DNA from: Chrysoperla carnea
Lineage: Eukaryota > Arthropoda > Insecta > Neuroptera > Chrysopidae
Assembly (NCBI RefSeq): GCF_905475395.1
Contig: NC_058337.1
Location: forward strand, 11,520,983 to 11,584,982
Direction: 5' to 3'
DNA: 64,000 bases
Below the pieces are notes generated by a model. That model had not been told where the DNA came from. It saw nothing but the letters and a program-made list of their open reading frames with translations, and did no database searches. Positions 49,247-62,300 of the stretch are shown piece after piece. The number at the start of each line of letters is the position of its first letter. The first letter of the stretch is position 1. A program made the translations under genes and the position numbers.

Positions 49247-51760
49247 ATATGAAATATATATCACAGTTAATTAAGTTAAAACTAAATAAAATTCTTTTTA
49301 ATAACAAGTTTTTAAGAAAAGAGCCCCCATAAGATGAAAGCAAAAAAGTAATAGTAGAAAAATATGCGAACTCCAGTGCCTGTGTCCCAAAAGTTAACTC
49401 TAGTTCCACGTCTATTTTCACATAAATTAATGGTAAAATAGGTCTAATTTTAAAATAAATAAATCGGCAGTACATAGTCAGTGTGGTACTGAAGTCGTGT
49501 GAGTGCGACCCCTGTAGTCCACACGACTACATTTCCAAAGGGGGAAAAAACATTAAAAAAGGTCTTGTTGGCCTTCATAGATTATTCTTCGAACATGTAC
49601 TGCAGCTTATGCTGAAACGATTATTATCTCCATGGATAAATGATGTGCCAACTCTAATCCAGAACAATGAATAGTGCCGCATACGCCGATCCTGAATACA
49701 GTAATTAGAACAGATAAAATTATTGAAAGATAGGAAAGATCTTGTATTCATTACCACCGATCTTATTTCATGTCAAAAGTAAGTACAGGATGAAACTGTT
49801 CAGACGGAGTTATTATCGTTTAAAATTTTTAATTCTTTAGTCATAATTTTGTGACAACCTTATACGTAATTCAATTGTTCACAGTTGCGACAAGAAACTT
49901 AATCGATTAATAGGTTCAAAGTTTTTGGTTTCTAAAACTGATATAAGTAAGCTTTGAGAAACTATATGTTAAAATTGCTACTATAATTTCAGAAAAAACA
50001 GAATATTCCAAAAAACGTGAAGTTTAAGTAAGGTAAACCTTCATGAAAAACACATTTATTTCGATCGTAAAATCTGAAAATGAAATAAAAAACAGGGTAT
50101 TCTATTTTAAAAAAATACAACTTTGATACATTCCGCTTTTCCAACACCCTGTATTTTACGAAAATAATTTTAAATGTACAGTTAATAACCCTCCATCTAG
50201 CCTTGAAAGAAAATTTTGTTAAAATCAAGCCGTTTAGCCATAATCTTCCGTGTCATATAGCATGATAAACCCTGCATAACTAGATGGGTCAAATCCGTGC
50301 TCTAAATGAGTCACCAGCTCTTGGACTAATAAGGCAATTACAACAATTAACTTTAAATATTAAATTAACTTTAAACATATTTAGCTCTTTAAGCTTTTTA
50401 TTTTTTACAATGGGTACTTCTGGCATACTCAATTTTCACTTGAATTTTCCAGTAACTCAAAATTCCCTGACATTTCCAGGTTTTCTAGTCAACTAGTAGA
50501 CACCCTGTATTACGTATAACCATTATTCATTGGATTATGTATAAAATAAACAAATATTACTACTATTAAAACCTTTATTTTTAAAAATTTTTGTTTAACA
50601 TCGGAATGTTTTGAGACAATAAAATTCACTATAAAAAGAATATAATACAAATAAATTCCAAACAAAAATACGTTACATAATAAATGACAATAAACAGAGT
50701 GCAATATCCCGTACAACGTTCCTTTTTTACTTTTGCTATCAAAAATAAATAAATAAAACCATTATTAATCGAAAATTGAAGATGTTTTCGATTATTTTCA
50801 TTTTCAGTACAATCGAATATTTCAACTATGACATAAACGTTATATCACACAACAACAACAAAATTTATATATGAATGTGGTTAAATTTACTTAGTTAACC
50901 CCTCCAACCCTCATTAAGTACGCATATTATTAAAATCGTGAGTAAAAAATTCCACGCTGCGCCTGTTTTGTAAATTAAAGAGGTGTTATTTTAAAGAGAA
51001 ACGTCCGCGGATTTGAAATGAAGAGGCCCGGGGTTAAATAAAATAACTTGTGATAATAATTTAGTATTTATAAATGGTAAGTAACCTGGTTGTCTAAATT
51101 GAAACTACTGAAAAAGCAAATATTTTGATTGGCCTTTAAAAATGGTAAGTACAAGTATTGTCATCTAGTAGTCTAAATTGGCGGGCCACTTGGCGGGTTG
51201 CAACTTCCGGTTATTAGGATACAAATTATAGAATTTTTCAATTTATATTCACATCTCATACCAACTTATATTAATAATAATTTGGCAATCTTTTACAAAT
51301 GCGATTGCGATATTTTGTTACAAATTCAGGAACTTGTAACTGGAAAGTTCCTACGTTTGTGCGCGAATGGTACCTACCAGATCGGTAGTTTTTTTGAGTC
51401 TTTAGAAAATTTTTTAGATTAGATTTAGATAATTTCCTTATTTTAACTCTTGCCAGACTGCTCAGTTTGAGGAGTCCGGGGCATCAACAATTTGTGTTGC
51501 AGTTTCGGCCCTACTCTCATTTAAATTTCTTGTAATAGATCTAGGTATAAATTTCTGAAAAATATAATTGTATGATAGATTTAAATTCTCAGCCATCAAA
51601 ACTGATCGGTTAGTGAGTAAATATGCAAAAAATTGGTATTGATGTAAAAAAGTGACTGTTGAGCATATGGACTAAAAACTTTCTCACAATTGAATAAAAA
51701 AGTTCGAGTATTTGGTAATATTTTACATCAATAAGACGCAGTTTTTGAATCCGGGGAAAC
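49247..51760. other. Gene-free block
   Basis: Open frames at 49230-49475, 49483-49674, 49989-50228, 50284-50496 and 51198-51422 show no recognised domain. CACCCTGTATTACG near 50503 and ACACCCTGTATTTTACG near 50145 look like transposon ends. No splice-linked coding exons were found. Confidence 0.4.
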
Positions 51761-52215
51761 ATGAGCACACGAAAGAATATAAGGGAGAGAAAAAGCAGAA
51801 ATATAATTGTGAGTGGCTTAAGCCTTCATTCAATTCGTAGATATATTGGTAAAGAATACAAATTAGAGCCACATATTATCGAAAATTTAATAGTTCCATC
51901 TGTACGCAATGGAGTTCAATTTGGAGTAATTAAAAATCACATAGGGCGATAACAACTAAGTGGTTTTATGAATAATATCGCCGATTTGACTTGTAAACGA
52001 AAACATAGACGTCAGAATTCTGAAGTCTGTGGCCTTCCTTCAATTCGTAGATATATTTGTAAATAATACAAATTATAGCCACATATTATCGAAAATTTAA
52101 TAGTTCCATCTGTACGCTATGGAGTTCAATTTGGAGTAATTAAAAATCACATGGGGCGATAACAACTAAGTGGTTTTATGAATAATATCGTCGATTTGAC
52201 TTGTAAACGAAAACA
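51761..52215 (+). pseudogene. Linker-histone-like (H15) fragment, duplicated in tandem
   Basis: The ORF at 51761-51952 (63 codons) reads SLHSIRRYIGKEYK, then PHIIENLI, VPSVRNG and IGR before TAA. This parallels the winged-helix H15 core of histone H1 (SLxAIKKYI...YK, PFIKK.L, AV..G, KGKG). The same frame continues after TAA with QLSGFMNN and the basic CKRKHRRQN. A 210-bp unit (70 codons) is repeated directly (landmark CAATTCGTAG at 51831 and 52041). The second copy has two further stops, and both share the TAA, so the stop is older than the duplication. The H15 match is by eye and unproven. Confidence 0.45.
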
Positions 52216-53312
52216 TAGACGTCAAAATTCTGGAGTTTGTGGCAATCAATTATTAAGTTTGTTGGCCTTTGCAGAGGGGACTATTAACTATTATATTTGA
52301 AAGCCTTACTCGGTAAAGGCGCTGAAACTTGTATACTACGATTTACTCTATCCACTCTCTTTGGAGCACACCATTTTATATCTGAGATAAAGAAACAGCG
52401 AAACTAAAGATCGTCTCCAACAAAGATGACAACAGTTCCATTTTTCTGGTAATATTACTTATGACGTCAAATTTTGGAATACATGGGATAGTACTTATGG
52501 ATTATCTTCATCAAGGAAACATTAGACAAATAAGTTTACAATTCTGAACTTATTGCAAAATTTTAGTGGCAATGGTCAAAATGAATAAGTTAAAATTTCT
52601 TTTTCTGGAACCATTTTCACCATATTATTCCCTAAATATTTATTTCTCTTACTTGAATAAGTATCTTGGTTGTAAAAGATATGAAGAGCTGAAGGCTGTG
52701 GTTATAATGGCTTTTTTCGAAACCTTTATGATAATCGTTGCAAACAGAATATCGAAATTATTGATTACCCTCTTATTATTTTTAAAAGAAATTGCAATCT
52801 TAACAGCACGTGAACATTGTGTGTCATCTTTCATTTGAAGCTTGTTGTGTAACGAAAACAAAAAAGGAGTTGCATATTATGTAACACATTTTTAAATAAT
52901 GAAGTTTTGTACTTAAAAATTATTTAACAAATAATATATTTAATAATCTTCTACACAAATAAAAATAAAATTTCTTTTTAAAATTCATCATCCCTTAAAA
53001 TAAAATCATTTGTATATAAAAAGAAACAATAAAAAATGTACAATCAAAAAAATAGTTCTATAAATGAATTAAGTAACAACATATAATATAGATTATGTAT
53101 TATTATAATAAGTGTAAAAAGATTTGAGCGATTACTTCTTTTGTCTTTTCCAAATTGTTAACTACTAAAATTTGATATTTATATTTAAATTAAAAAAATA
53201 TTTTATATCGATCGTTTACACAAAATGTCTTAAGGTCAATAAAAAATATACAATTTTTAAATAATGTTTGTTATTCATAGTAATATCGATGAATTTCATT
53301 TATACTTCTTGT
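52216..53312. other. 3' flank of CRAL-TRIO copy 2 and spacer
   Basis: Includes the probable 3' UTR of the minus-strand gene that stops at 53313. The open frames at 52566-52838 (plus) and 52649-52861 (minus) overlap each other and show no family features. Confidence 0.4.
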
Positions 53313-56300
53313 TCAATCGGCAATTTTCTTCTTGTATCCATATTTATTAATGGCTGAAAACAAAAACAAAATCGTTAAAATTGTTCAATTAATCCAAAAA
53401 TTGTAAGTCAATTATTATTCACATAATAGGGAAAGACCAGCCAAAATAAGAAGTCATTCCTGATCTTGAAAAACGAAGTTATTACCACAGTATTTATTTA
53501 AGCTTTATAAATAATCAATTGTACCCATTTACAAAAACATTTCTGTTTTTAGTTCTTGAGATAATTAACAATAATTATCACTAAATGTATGAAATTTAAC
53601 ATAATTATATTACCTACCCTAAGAGGTATAAGTGAGAAAACAAATACCTTAATGATCTTTCTGTCTGCAAGTTAACAAATTGCCCCCCTCTGAATCTACA
53701 CTTGCACAAAAACGCAAAAGAATGTGATATAAATAATTTCATTATTCAATTAATTGGAAAAGTGTATAATTAAATTTATAATTTTTAATTAAAAAGTAGA
53801 AAAATGATAAATTTAAATAAATAATACCTTGACATTCTCTGTTTGGTATCAAAATTTAAGTAGGCAAGGTAAGTTGTAATACCCCGGATCCATTTTAATT
53901 TAAACCACTAATATCTCGGCAGTGCAAAAATCGGGTGATAAATACTCGAATATTATTGGTTTAAAAAGATCACGCTCATTGGCCAAACACTAATCAGCTG
54001 ATCGAAGCTGATTGGTGGACGTCACAATTTGTTAGATACTTGGAAAAGTATAAATTGTGCGGACACCAAAACACCAGTGTGCAGACCGTTACACCATTAG
54101 CTACGAGTATCATATGCTATTTATGAGAGTAATTACGATTAGATAATTCATACTGATGATGACTACTTGGTGGTCGAAATACGTATTTATAATAAATTGA
54201 TCTAGGAAATTGGTTGAAAATCAAAATTATTTCGAAATATCTTAGATTTTTCACTTATTATCTTTGATAATTATTAATAAGTTGATTATCCCTGGTACTG
54301 CACACTGCCCTATAATAGATAATCGTTATCTTGTAGTTTTAAAGTTGTTTTGTTTTTTATTATTAAAGTAAATATTTATTGATTCAACAGTAATTAATAA
54401 ATCGATAAAAATTTGGTAAATAAACAAATTACACATTGAATTATCATATTTTAATAATTAATTGAATAGCTTTAACAAGAAGATAATGATTATTTTTATC
54501 AGTAGCCCGTAATGTTTAAAAAAAATATATAAAAATACATGGATCGCAAGCCACTACTGATAATGTAGGCGCTGAGTGGGTTCGTATGCATTTACAGATC
54601 CCACCGAACAAGGAGTGTATTTAGACGTATTTTGACCCGCTGAATACAAATTTTCGACTTGCTTATCGCTCGGAGTGGGGGGGGGATTGTTATAAACAAA
54701 TTAATTGTTTATACGGTCATATCTCCTAAACTATTTACTTACGCGTTCGGTTGAAATAACTCAAGTTTTAATAGAGATATTTAAAAATGTGCACCTACAC
54801 ACCCAACATTTTTCGCTTGAAGCATTTTTATTGTTAAAAATTATTTTTCAAGTTTCAAGCATATATCAACTTATAAATAAGACACCCTTTGAATTATTCA
54901 ATAATGTAAAATAATTTTCTTGAACTTATTCAAAAACTTCCCCCTATATTTTTGCCTAATGAGAGTTTTGAAAATGGCGTTAATAGTTTTGCTTACCTTC
55001 ATATTCTTTATCACACATTAACAATAATTCATACCACTGACTACCATTGACACGAGGTATATCCAAATTTCCTCCATATACTTCTGGTAAACATTTTGGA
55101 CTTAAATATTTGTGTAATGATTTACGATCGGTTCCATGGAATATAATACGACTCTTTAGTTTTTCACGTAAGAATGGTTTGAATAATTGGAATACCATGT
55201 TGAACACGTAAGGTTGATTTACAATATGAATATTTTTGATACGTAACGGTACACTATCCTAAAATATAAAAAAAAATTTATTTCAAAAGTTTTACTTTAA
55301 GATCAATTTTAAAATTATACGAATTTAGAAGGTATTTATAGACTAAAAGCCCAATCTAAAATTTTTCTGGAATGATCCACCAGGAATCTTGTTAAAAAGA
55401 TACTACTATATGAAAAAGTAAGTTTAAGCACCATATCGTCAGTTTTGCGCAGTTCATGTGAGTACAGATGAGAATATGAATGTCACACGCTTTGGTGTAT
55501 CATTCCTGCACTAGTAAATATGTACGGCGTTGCTGGATACTAACTCGGCATAAGTATTCGGTACCGAGGTTACCGGTTTAATTTCTGTACGGCATTTATA
55601 TAATTCGCTTCAAATACTTACGCAGAGTTAGTATCCAGCAACGCCGTACATATTTGCTGGTGCAGGGGTAAGTCAACAATGGGTGGTTACATTCATATTC
55701 TCACTTGTACCGCGCAAAATTGACTCCATATGGTGTTTAAACTTACTTTTAAATATAGAAGTATCTTTTTCAACATGATGCCTGGTGAGTCATTACACCC
55801 GAAAAATTTTAGCATGGGCTTGTAATCTAGTACATTCTTGAGATTTGTTTATAGACAAATACAAAAAATTATGATAATATAAAAGTTTAAATTATTTTGA
55901 ATGGCTGGCTAGGGAGGGTGAGATCTTATTTTAGCAATTGCTGTTTTTTGACGCCATTGAAGCCTCCTTATACTCAGCTTTGTGTGCTGTACTTTAAAAA
56001 TGTCCTTTCGTTTAAAATAATTGATTATTACCTGTAACCAGTCAACAATTCTCTTAGCAAATGGTGGTGTAAATTGCCATGTTTGTTGAAGTGACAAACC
56101 ATCCATATCGAATATAACTACAGCACCACAAATTTGTGATTCAGGTTCTAACATAGCGGCTTCCAAAAACAGTACACATCCTTTAAATACTTCATCTAGT
56201 GAACATTTATTATGTTTCCATTTCTCTGTTAAAATAAAATAAGGTGTTCAATATAATTATTTTATAAACTTTAATTCAGTATTAGAATACACCAAGATTT

Positions 56301-59300
56301 GCTTTAAATCGAAGTCCGAAAAAAGTTGCGAAAATTTTGTGAATAATGATTTTAGGATAAAAATTATTGAGAACAAATATTTCAAACTTTTTTTCGGTAT
56401 TTTGACTGGTAAGAGATTAAAAACTGATAGTGAACCTCCGATTCCAAGGCTACAACCTTCTTCATCTTGTAAACATGAAAAAACTGGTATAGTTCAAAGG
56501 AAGGTGTAAGATCGACCTTCATCCATCTGATAACCAGATGAAACAAATTTTTTATGAAATTTTATTGATTGATAAGCACGCCTATGACAGCTTGTTTATC
56601 GAAAAATGTTCATGGCTATATATTTAATTAAAATAATTTGAATCACTTTTGACTCTTAGAGAATTAATAGTTGAAACAAATTTTTTAAACTCTCAGAATT
56701 AAAAAAATATCCAAAACAAAAGTTGTTATAAATATGTTCTTGGTTAGTGAGGACTTCGATTTAATGCAATCTTACTAAATTTTTCGTTCATATTTTAAAT
56801 GAATTTGGTTATTTCATATTTGTATAAAATACTTACTTCCAAGTTCAATAACTAGAATACGACGTCCAAATTGATCACGTTGTGGCAACACCGTTAGTAT
56901 ATTATGTTCAAATATATTTTTTTCTTTGCTTGGCATTAAACCATCATAAACATTAGCATGTTTCACTTTGAATGAATAATATCGTTTAATCTGTAATTAA
57001 TATAATAACGATTAATAATCATTTTAAATATGGAGCATCCAAAACTGTCGCATACGTCCGAAAGGAAAAGTTTAATAATTAAGACCTTTCTGGTTAATTG
57101 GTTCGTCGCATTCAAGTACTACAATGTAACTTTCTCCTTAGATTTTCATTCTCTATATCGATCTGTTCTTCCCATGCGGTAGTTTTGTGGACACAATGTA
57201 TTAATATGCATAAATTGCAGGAGTACTGAGAGTGCATGGAAAGGGCATATTCTATATTATAATACAGTTAATAAGCCGGGATTTATTTGAAAAGTTAGCA
57301 TGAAATGGGCAATTTGATCATTTTTCTGTATTATTATTAATAAAAGTAATTTCCTTCCAACGAAAAACAAAACAAGACCCACTTTCACAAGGTATTGAAC
57401 CATAATCATTAGATTTCCGTAGTCACAACTGACTGATATGGATTCGAAAGAAACGTGTTTCCAGTACGACGATGGAATCTTTCACCGAGATCGTGATTGG
57501 AAACTAGGTTCGTGCAGTTTTTTTTAGTCTAAAGTCTATACTAGTTACCTTATAGGACCATTAGAAATTTAAAGAATGAGATTTAACGTGGTCATGTCAT
57601 GTCGACATATTGTATACAAAATTTCATGATGTTATGTATACGTTGTTAGTGCAGTTTTTTCTTGAGTCTAAAGTTTTTAGTCACCTTATAGAATCATTCG
57701 AAGTCTAAATAATGCAAAATTTAATTTACCGTTGGCCGTAATCTATAAGCTCTTTTTACTCTAATATAAATTTTCGGATATTTTTATTTTAAAATAAAAT
57801 CTTGAAATTCTTATAGGAAAATCTTTTAGAAAATAAAAATATCCAAGAAAATCAGACTATCGTCTTTATCAAATCTGTATTCATGCAAACTGCTTTAGGA
57901 ATTTTAAAGTGGTTGAAGAAAAATAAACATGTTATTTTAAAATATATAAGTACGAGATTCCGTAAAGTAAAACTGCTACTTTGGTGAGATGATGATCGTT
58001 TTTGTTACATGAGTCGACATTACTTAATAATCGTCTAACTACTCGTTAAAGAATTCAATAATTTATATGGTCGATATAATTTTATATTTTACATGAAAAT
58101 GTTTATATTGATTTATTTATACAGGTAAAAGATACTTACTAAATCACGAGCACTTTCAGGATAAAATTTGCAAGGACGTAAAAAGCGGATACACCAATAA
58201 TCATTGTCTAGTGGAACGTATAAATCTTCTTCTTCTGTAAAGTAAGAAAAAAAAAATTAAAAATCATAAAGCATTTTAATTTAATCATCTGGGTTTTCAT
58301 TTTACTTTTTGCAAACAAGGGAAACTTTTCTGCAAAATTTATTGTTAATTAGCATATAAATAAAAGATATTGTTAATTAGCATATAAAAAAAAGATATTG
58401 TTAATTAGCATATAAATATATGTATTTGGTGGTTCTTCCCGAGTTTCGGGAAAATGGCAGAAAATATCACAATTTTTAATTCTACATTTTTTTTTAGGAA
58501 AAACAATTTCCGATAATTTTTGTTTAAAACTTGTTTTCATAAAGTTGATGGTTTTCGAGAAATTGGCCAAAAATCGTTTTTATGTATATGTAGCGTTACT
58601 TATCGCATACACAGCACTTCTAAGACTGCGCTTTTGTAGGGTCTTAAACTAGATGACGAATCCTTCCTTTTTTTCCTTTGAATAAGTCTATGAAATGTTT
58701 GGTCAGTTATTTTGAGCGGCCTATAACTAAAATTGCAATGATTGTATAAATATTAGTTTTTTTTTTTTTACCCCAAATAATAATAAAAAAATATTATTTT
58801 ATTTATTGCCCAAACTTAACAAATTTTGAACTAAATTATAGTCTTTAGAAAGCATTAAATTTTTTCTTGAATTTGGTTTATATTTCAATTCCGTATAGTT
58901 TTTCGTTTTCATGATATGAGCGTTTTTGTATGAAAGTTTTATAAGTTAACTATCTTAAACATACAGAAACATATATTGGCTTTTGATCATGTTTTTGATA
59001 AAACAAACAGATTATCAGTTTTCAAAAAAAAAAAAAAAATGTCTAAAATACTTTTCCAATTTCTGTGATGAATTTAAATTCTAGAAGTCGTGAAGTGAAA
59101 ACTCTAGCTGCAACTCCCTCTCAATTCACTGACTATTTCATTAATACATGGAGAAGTAAATACTACGAAAAAAAATAACGTTTAAATTGTCTTTTTTACT
59201 ATAAAATTAGATTCCCGCTTTAAATGAGGACATACTGTATATAGGAGTTTTATAGTAAACCATTCTGTACACAGTTAAAAATCATATTTTGAAACTCCTT

Positions 59301-62300
59301 ATGATTATACATAGGCAACTTTACACACATTATTGTAGTTTATGAATATAACTGTTAATATAAGATGCAATATTCTACAACTTTCCTGATTGAGATTAGA
59401 CATTAATTTCCTGATTTGTTAAATTTATTGAATTCATGTAAAAGTTTTAATTATTGTATTATTTATGATGACTGATTTTAAACATAAGTTGATAGTATTT
59501 TTAAAAACAATTTTCTAAACAATCTATGTCTAAACAATACATTTTAGCCAATATTTCCCAAAATATCGGACTAAGCAAAAGTTTTTTATACCATGTATGA
59601 AATATATCAAGGTATACTTAATTTAGTCCCAAGTTTGTAACGCTTAAGAATATTGATGCTAGCCCACAGCACCTTCTAATAGTTTTTATTAGCGCTGTAG
59701 AACTGCTTGTTTGGTATGTTATTTGGACCCCTTAGGGGAGTGAGAAACTATGTTTTGCAAGCAAGAAAAGCTTGCAAAACATAGTTTCTCACTCCCCTAA
59801 GGGGTCCAAATAACGTACCATAAAAGTAGCTTTTCATCGCTTTTCGATTTTAATATAGAATTCGACTGGCGTATAAATTTTCCATGACATGAGGTATGTT
59901 TTAAATTTCTCAAGTTGTCAATTGTGATGTGTGACTTTCGAAAATTTGAAATGAGTAAGAAAATTCAACAATTCTAAAATTTATTGGACCGTTGCTTATA
60001 TTCTCAATTCTTTGGCATTAAATTCAGAACCTTTCCGATATTTCATTCCAAAAAAGTTTTTTTGGTTTAATTTTGTTTGATATGGAAGCAAATAGCATTA
60101 ATAATCACGGCTAGTTTTTCATATAAGCAAAGCATAAAATTACTACATAGGTGGTAAATACATAAAACTTTATTTGAATCATTATACAGACATCGAAAAA
60201 TCAAAGCAAACAGCTGAAAAAAGAATGTCTTGTTTCAAAAAAAAAAAGTTAACAAATATGGTGGTAATTAAGTTTAAAATTGAAATGTATATGATGAAAA
60301 AAGGAATTATTGACGTCTTAAATACAAAAAAGATAACTAATAATTAGGTAATTAAGATGTAATTAGTTTCATATAACACGTGTTTTGATATCTATAAATA
60401 AACTATTCCATTATAGAACCATGTATGAATTACAATTTAATATATTTTTTATTCTTTTTAATTGCAAATTATTTTGTTTACCAATTCTAATTTATTCTAG
60501 AGAGTCATTACGTTTACATTTCGCAGGAAACATTAAAATAATATGAATGAAATTAAAATCATTTTATAGTTTTATAATTGAATATTGAATTATAACGTCA
60601 TATAATATATTAATTAAATAAATTATAGTTTAAAAAAAACTAAGAAAATTCAACAAGTATAATATTCACACCAAAAAATTTGCTAAAATTAAAATTTAAA
60701 AGAAAACACATGAAAATAAACAATTGACTGGGTTAATTTCTTGCATTATCTTTATAAAATTAGAGAGGTTTAACAAACAAATTTATGGCGTCCTGTGTTT
60801 TCATTTGTTCTAGTTTTGAATGCCTACAAATTTTCAACTCTCTATCTTTTATAGTTTTGGAGAAAATGGATACCAAATTTGTGTCCAAACATGCTCCCTC
60901 ACAGGAAAACAATGACATTTACAAAGAAATATAAGGAACATTTCTTACATTTAACATTTTGTTCTATCTCTAACGGTTCACAAGATGGGTCCTACGACCT
61001 TGACCTAAGTTGCTCATTTACAAGCTTAGTCTCACTTTTTAAATCCTTAAAACGCTATACAAAATTCAGTTTGATATCAAACTGAAAATCTTTTCGTTTT
61101 TGAGTTATCGTGTTGACAGACAGACAGACGAAAATAGAAACGGAAATGTACTATGTGAACAACTATACCAAAATTTTGTTAGTAGTATCAATATTTTTAA
61201 GCGTTACAAACTTGGGACTAAACTTAAAATACCTTAATATATTTCATATACATAATATAAAATTATAAATTGGATATTTTGGTATTAAAAATCTAATGCT
61301 GCGATCTCTCCAATGAGTTGGAATTTTTGTTCTGCCTTTTGTATTTATTTTGTAAATTGGGTCAGTTTAGCGAATATCATAAACAAAATTACATTTCCAA
61401 GTACATTTTTTTTTCAGAACAACATTACACCTCAAATTTTTGTTGATAAACTTGATTGCAGTCTCAAAATGCATGTTTGAAAGTGAAATATGCATACATT
61501 AAACAAAAAAATTTACAAAATTTTAAAAAATCACGAAAAACTTTTCGAGTGCGGAACCTTAGTACTTAAAACACATCTAAGAATATACTCCATTAAATTA
61601 CCTTTTTCCGTAAAGCTTTTTCCAAATTGACTTGATTTTAAAGATCATCGTCAATTTTTTAGTTTTTTCGGGTACGAAACTCTAAAATCGCACTTGGCGA
61701 CGTAGCTAAGAACATTTTTTATTAAATTACCTTTCCAACAAACCAAAAAAATCAAAATCGGTTTATCCGTTTAGGCGCTACGATGCCACAGACAGACACA
61801 CACACACGCAGATACAAACACATGGCGGTCAAACTTTTAACACCCCTTTTTTAGTTCGGGAGTTAAAAAATGTAGATGATCCTTATAGTTAGGTATCCCT
61901 AGGGAAGAGGGTTCGATTCCCGCCGTCACAACAAAAATTCAATTTAATTAATAGTTGTGATGTGCTGGTGGAAAAGGTGGTAAACCACATATATGGTATC
62001 ACAACGGGCTCTATAGCCTAACCTAACCTATAGCCTGGGAGGTAGCGTTGCAATTTAGGTGGTGATTTTACGCCGATCGATTGTCATCTTTTTCGATCGA
62101 TTGCCATATTATTACTTTATTTTTTATTACTTTCGCAATTTTTTCTTTACCACACACACATCCACCGCTACTTAAGCAGTTGAAGGTCAATTCACTTATT
62201 AGGCATATAAGATCAACTATTGGTGTCAACATCAGCCGGCATTCTATGACTTTTGTATTTTCAACGCTACTTCCCGAACTACTAGGATACTACAATTCAT

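Noticed and set aside
49483..49674. 63-codon open frame with a coding-like look
   Set aside because: No recognisable family, and an overlapping antisense frame is equally open.
60879..61085. 68-codon open frame
   Set aside because: Lies wholly inside a diverged R1 repeat.
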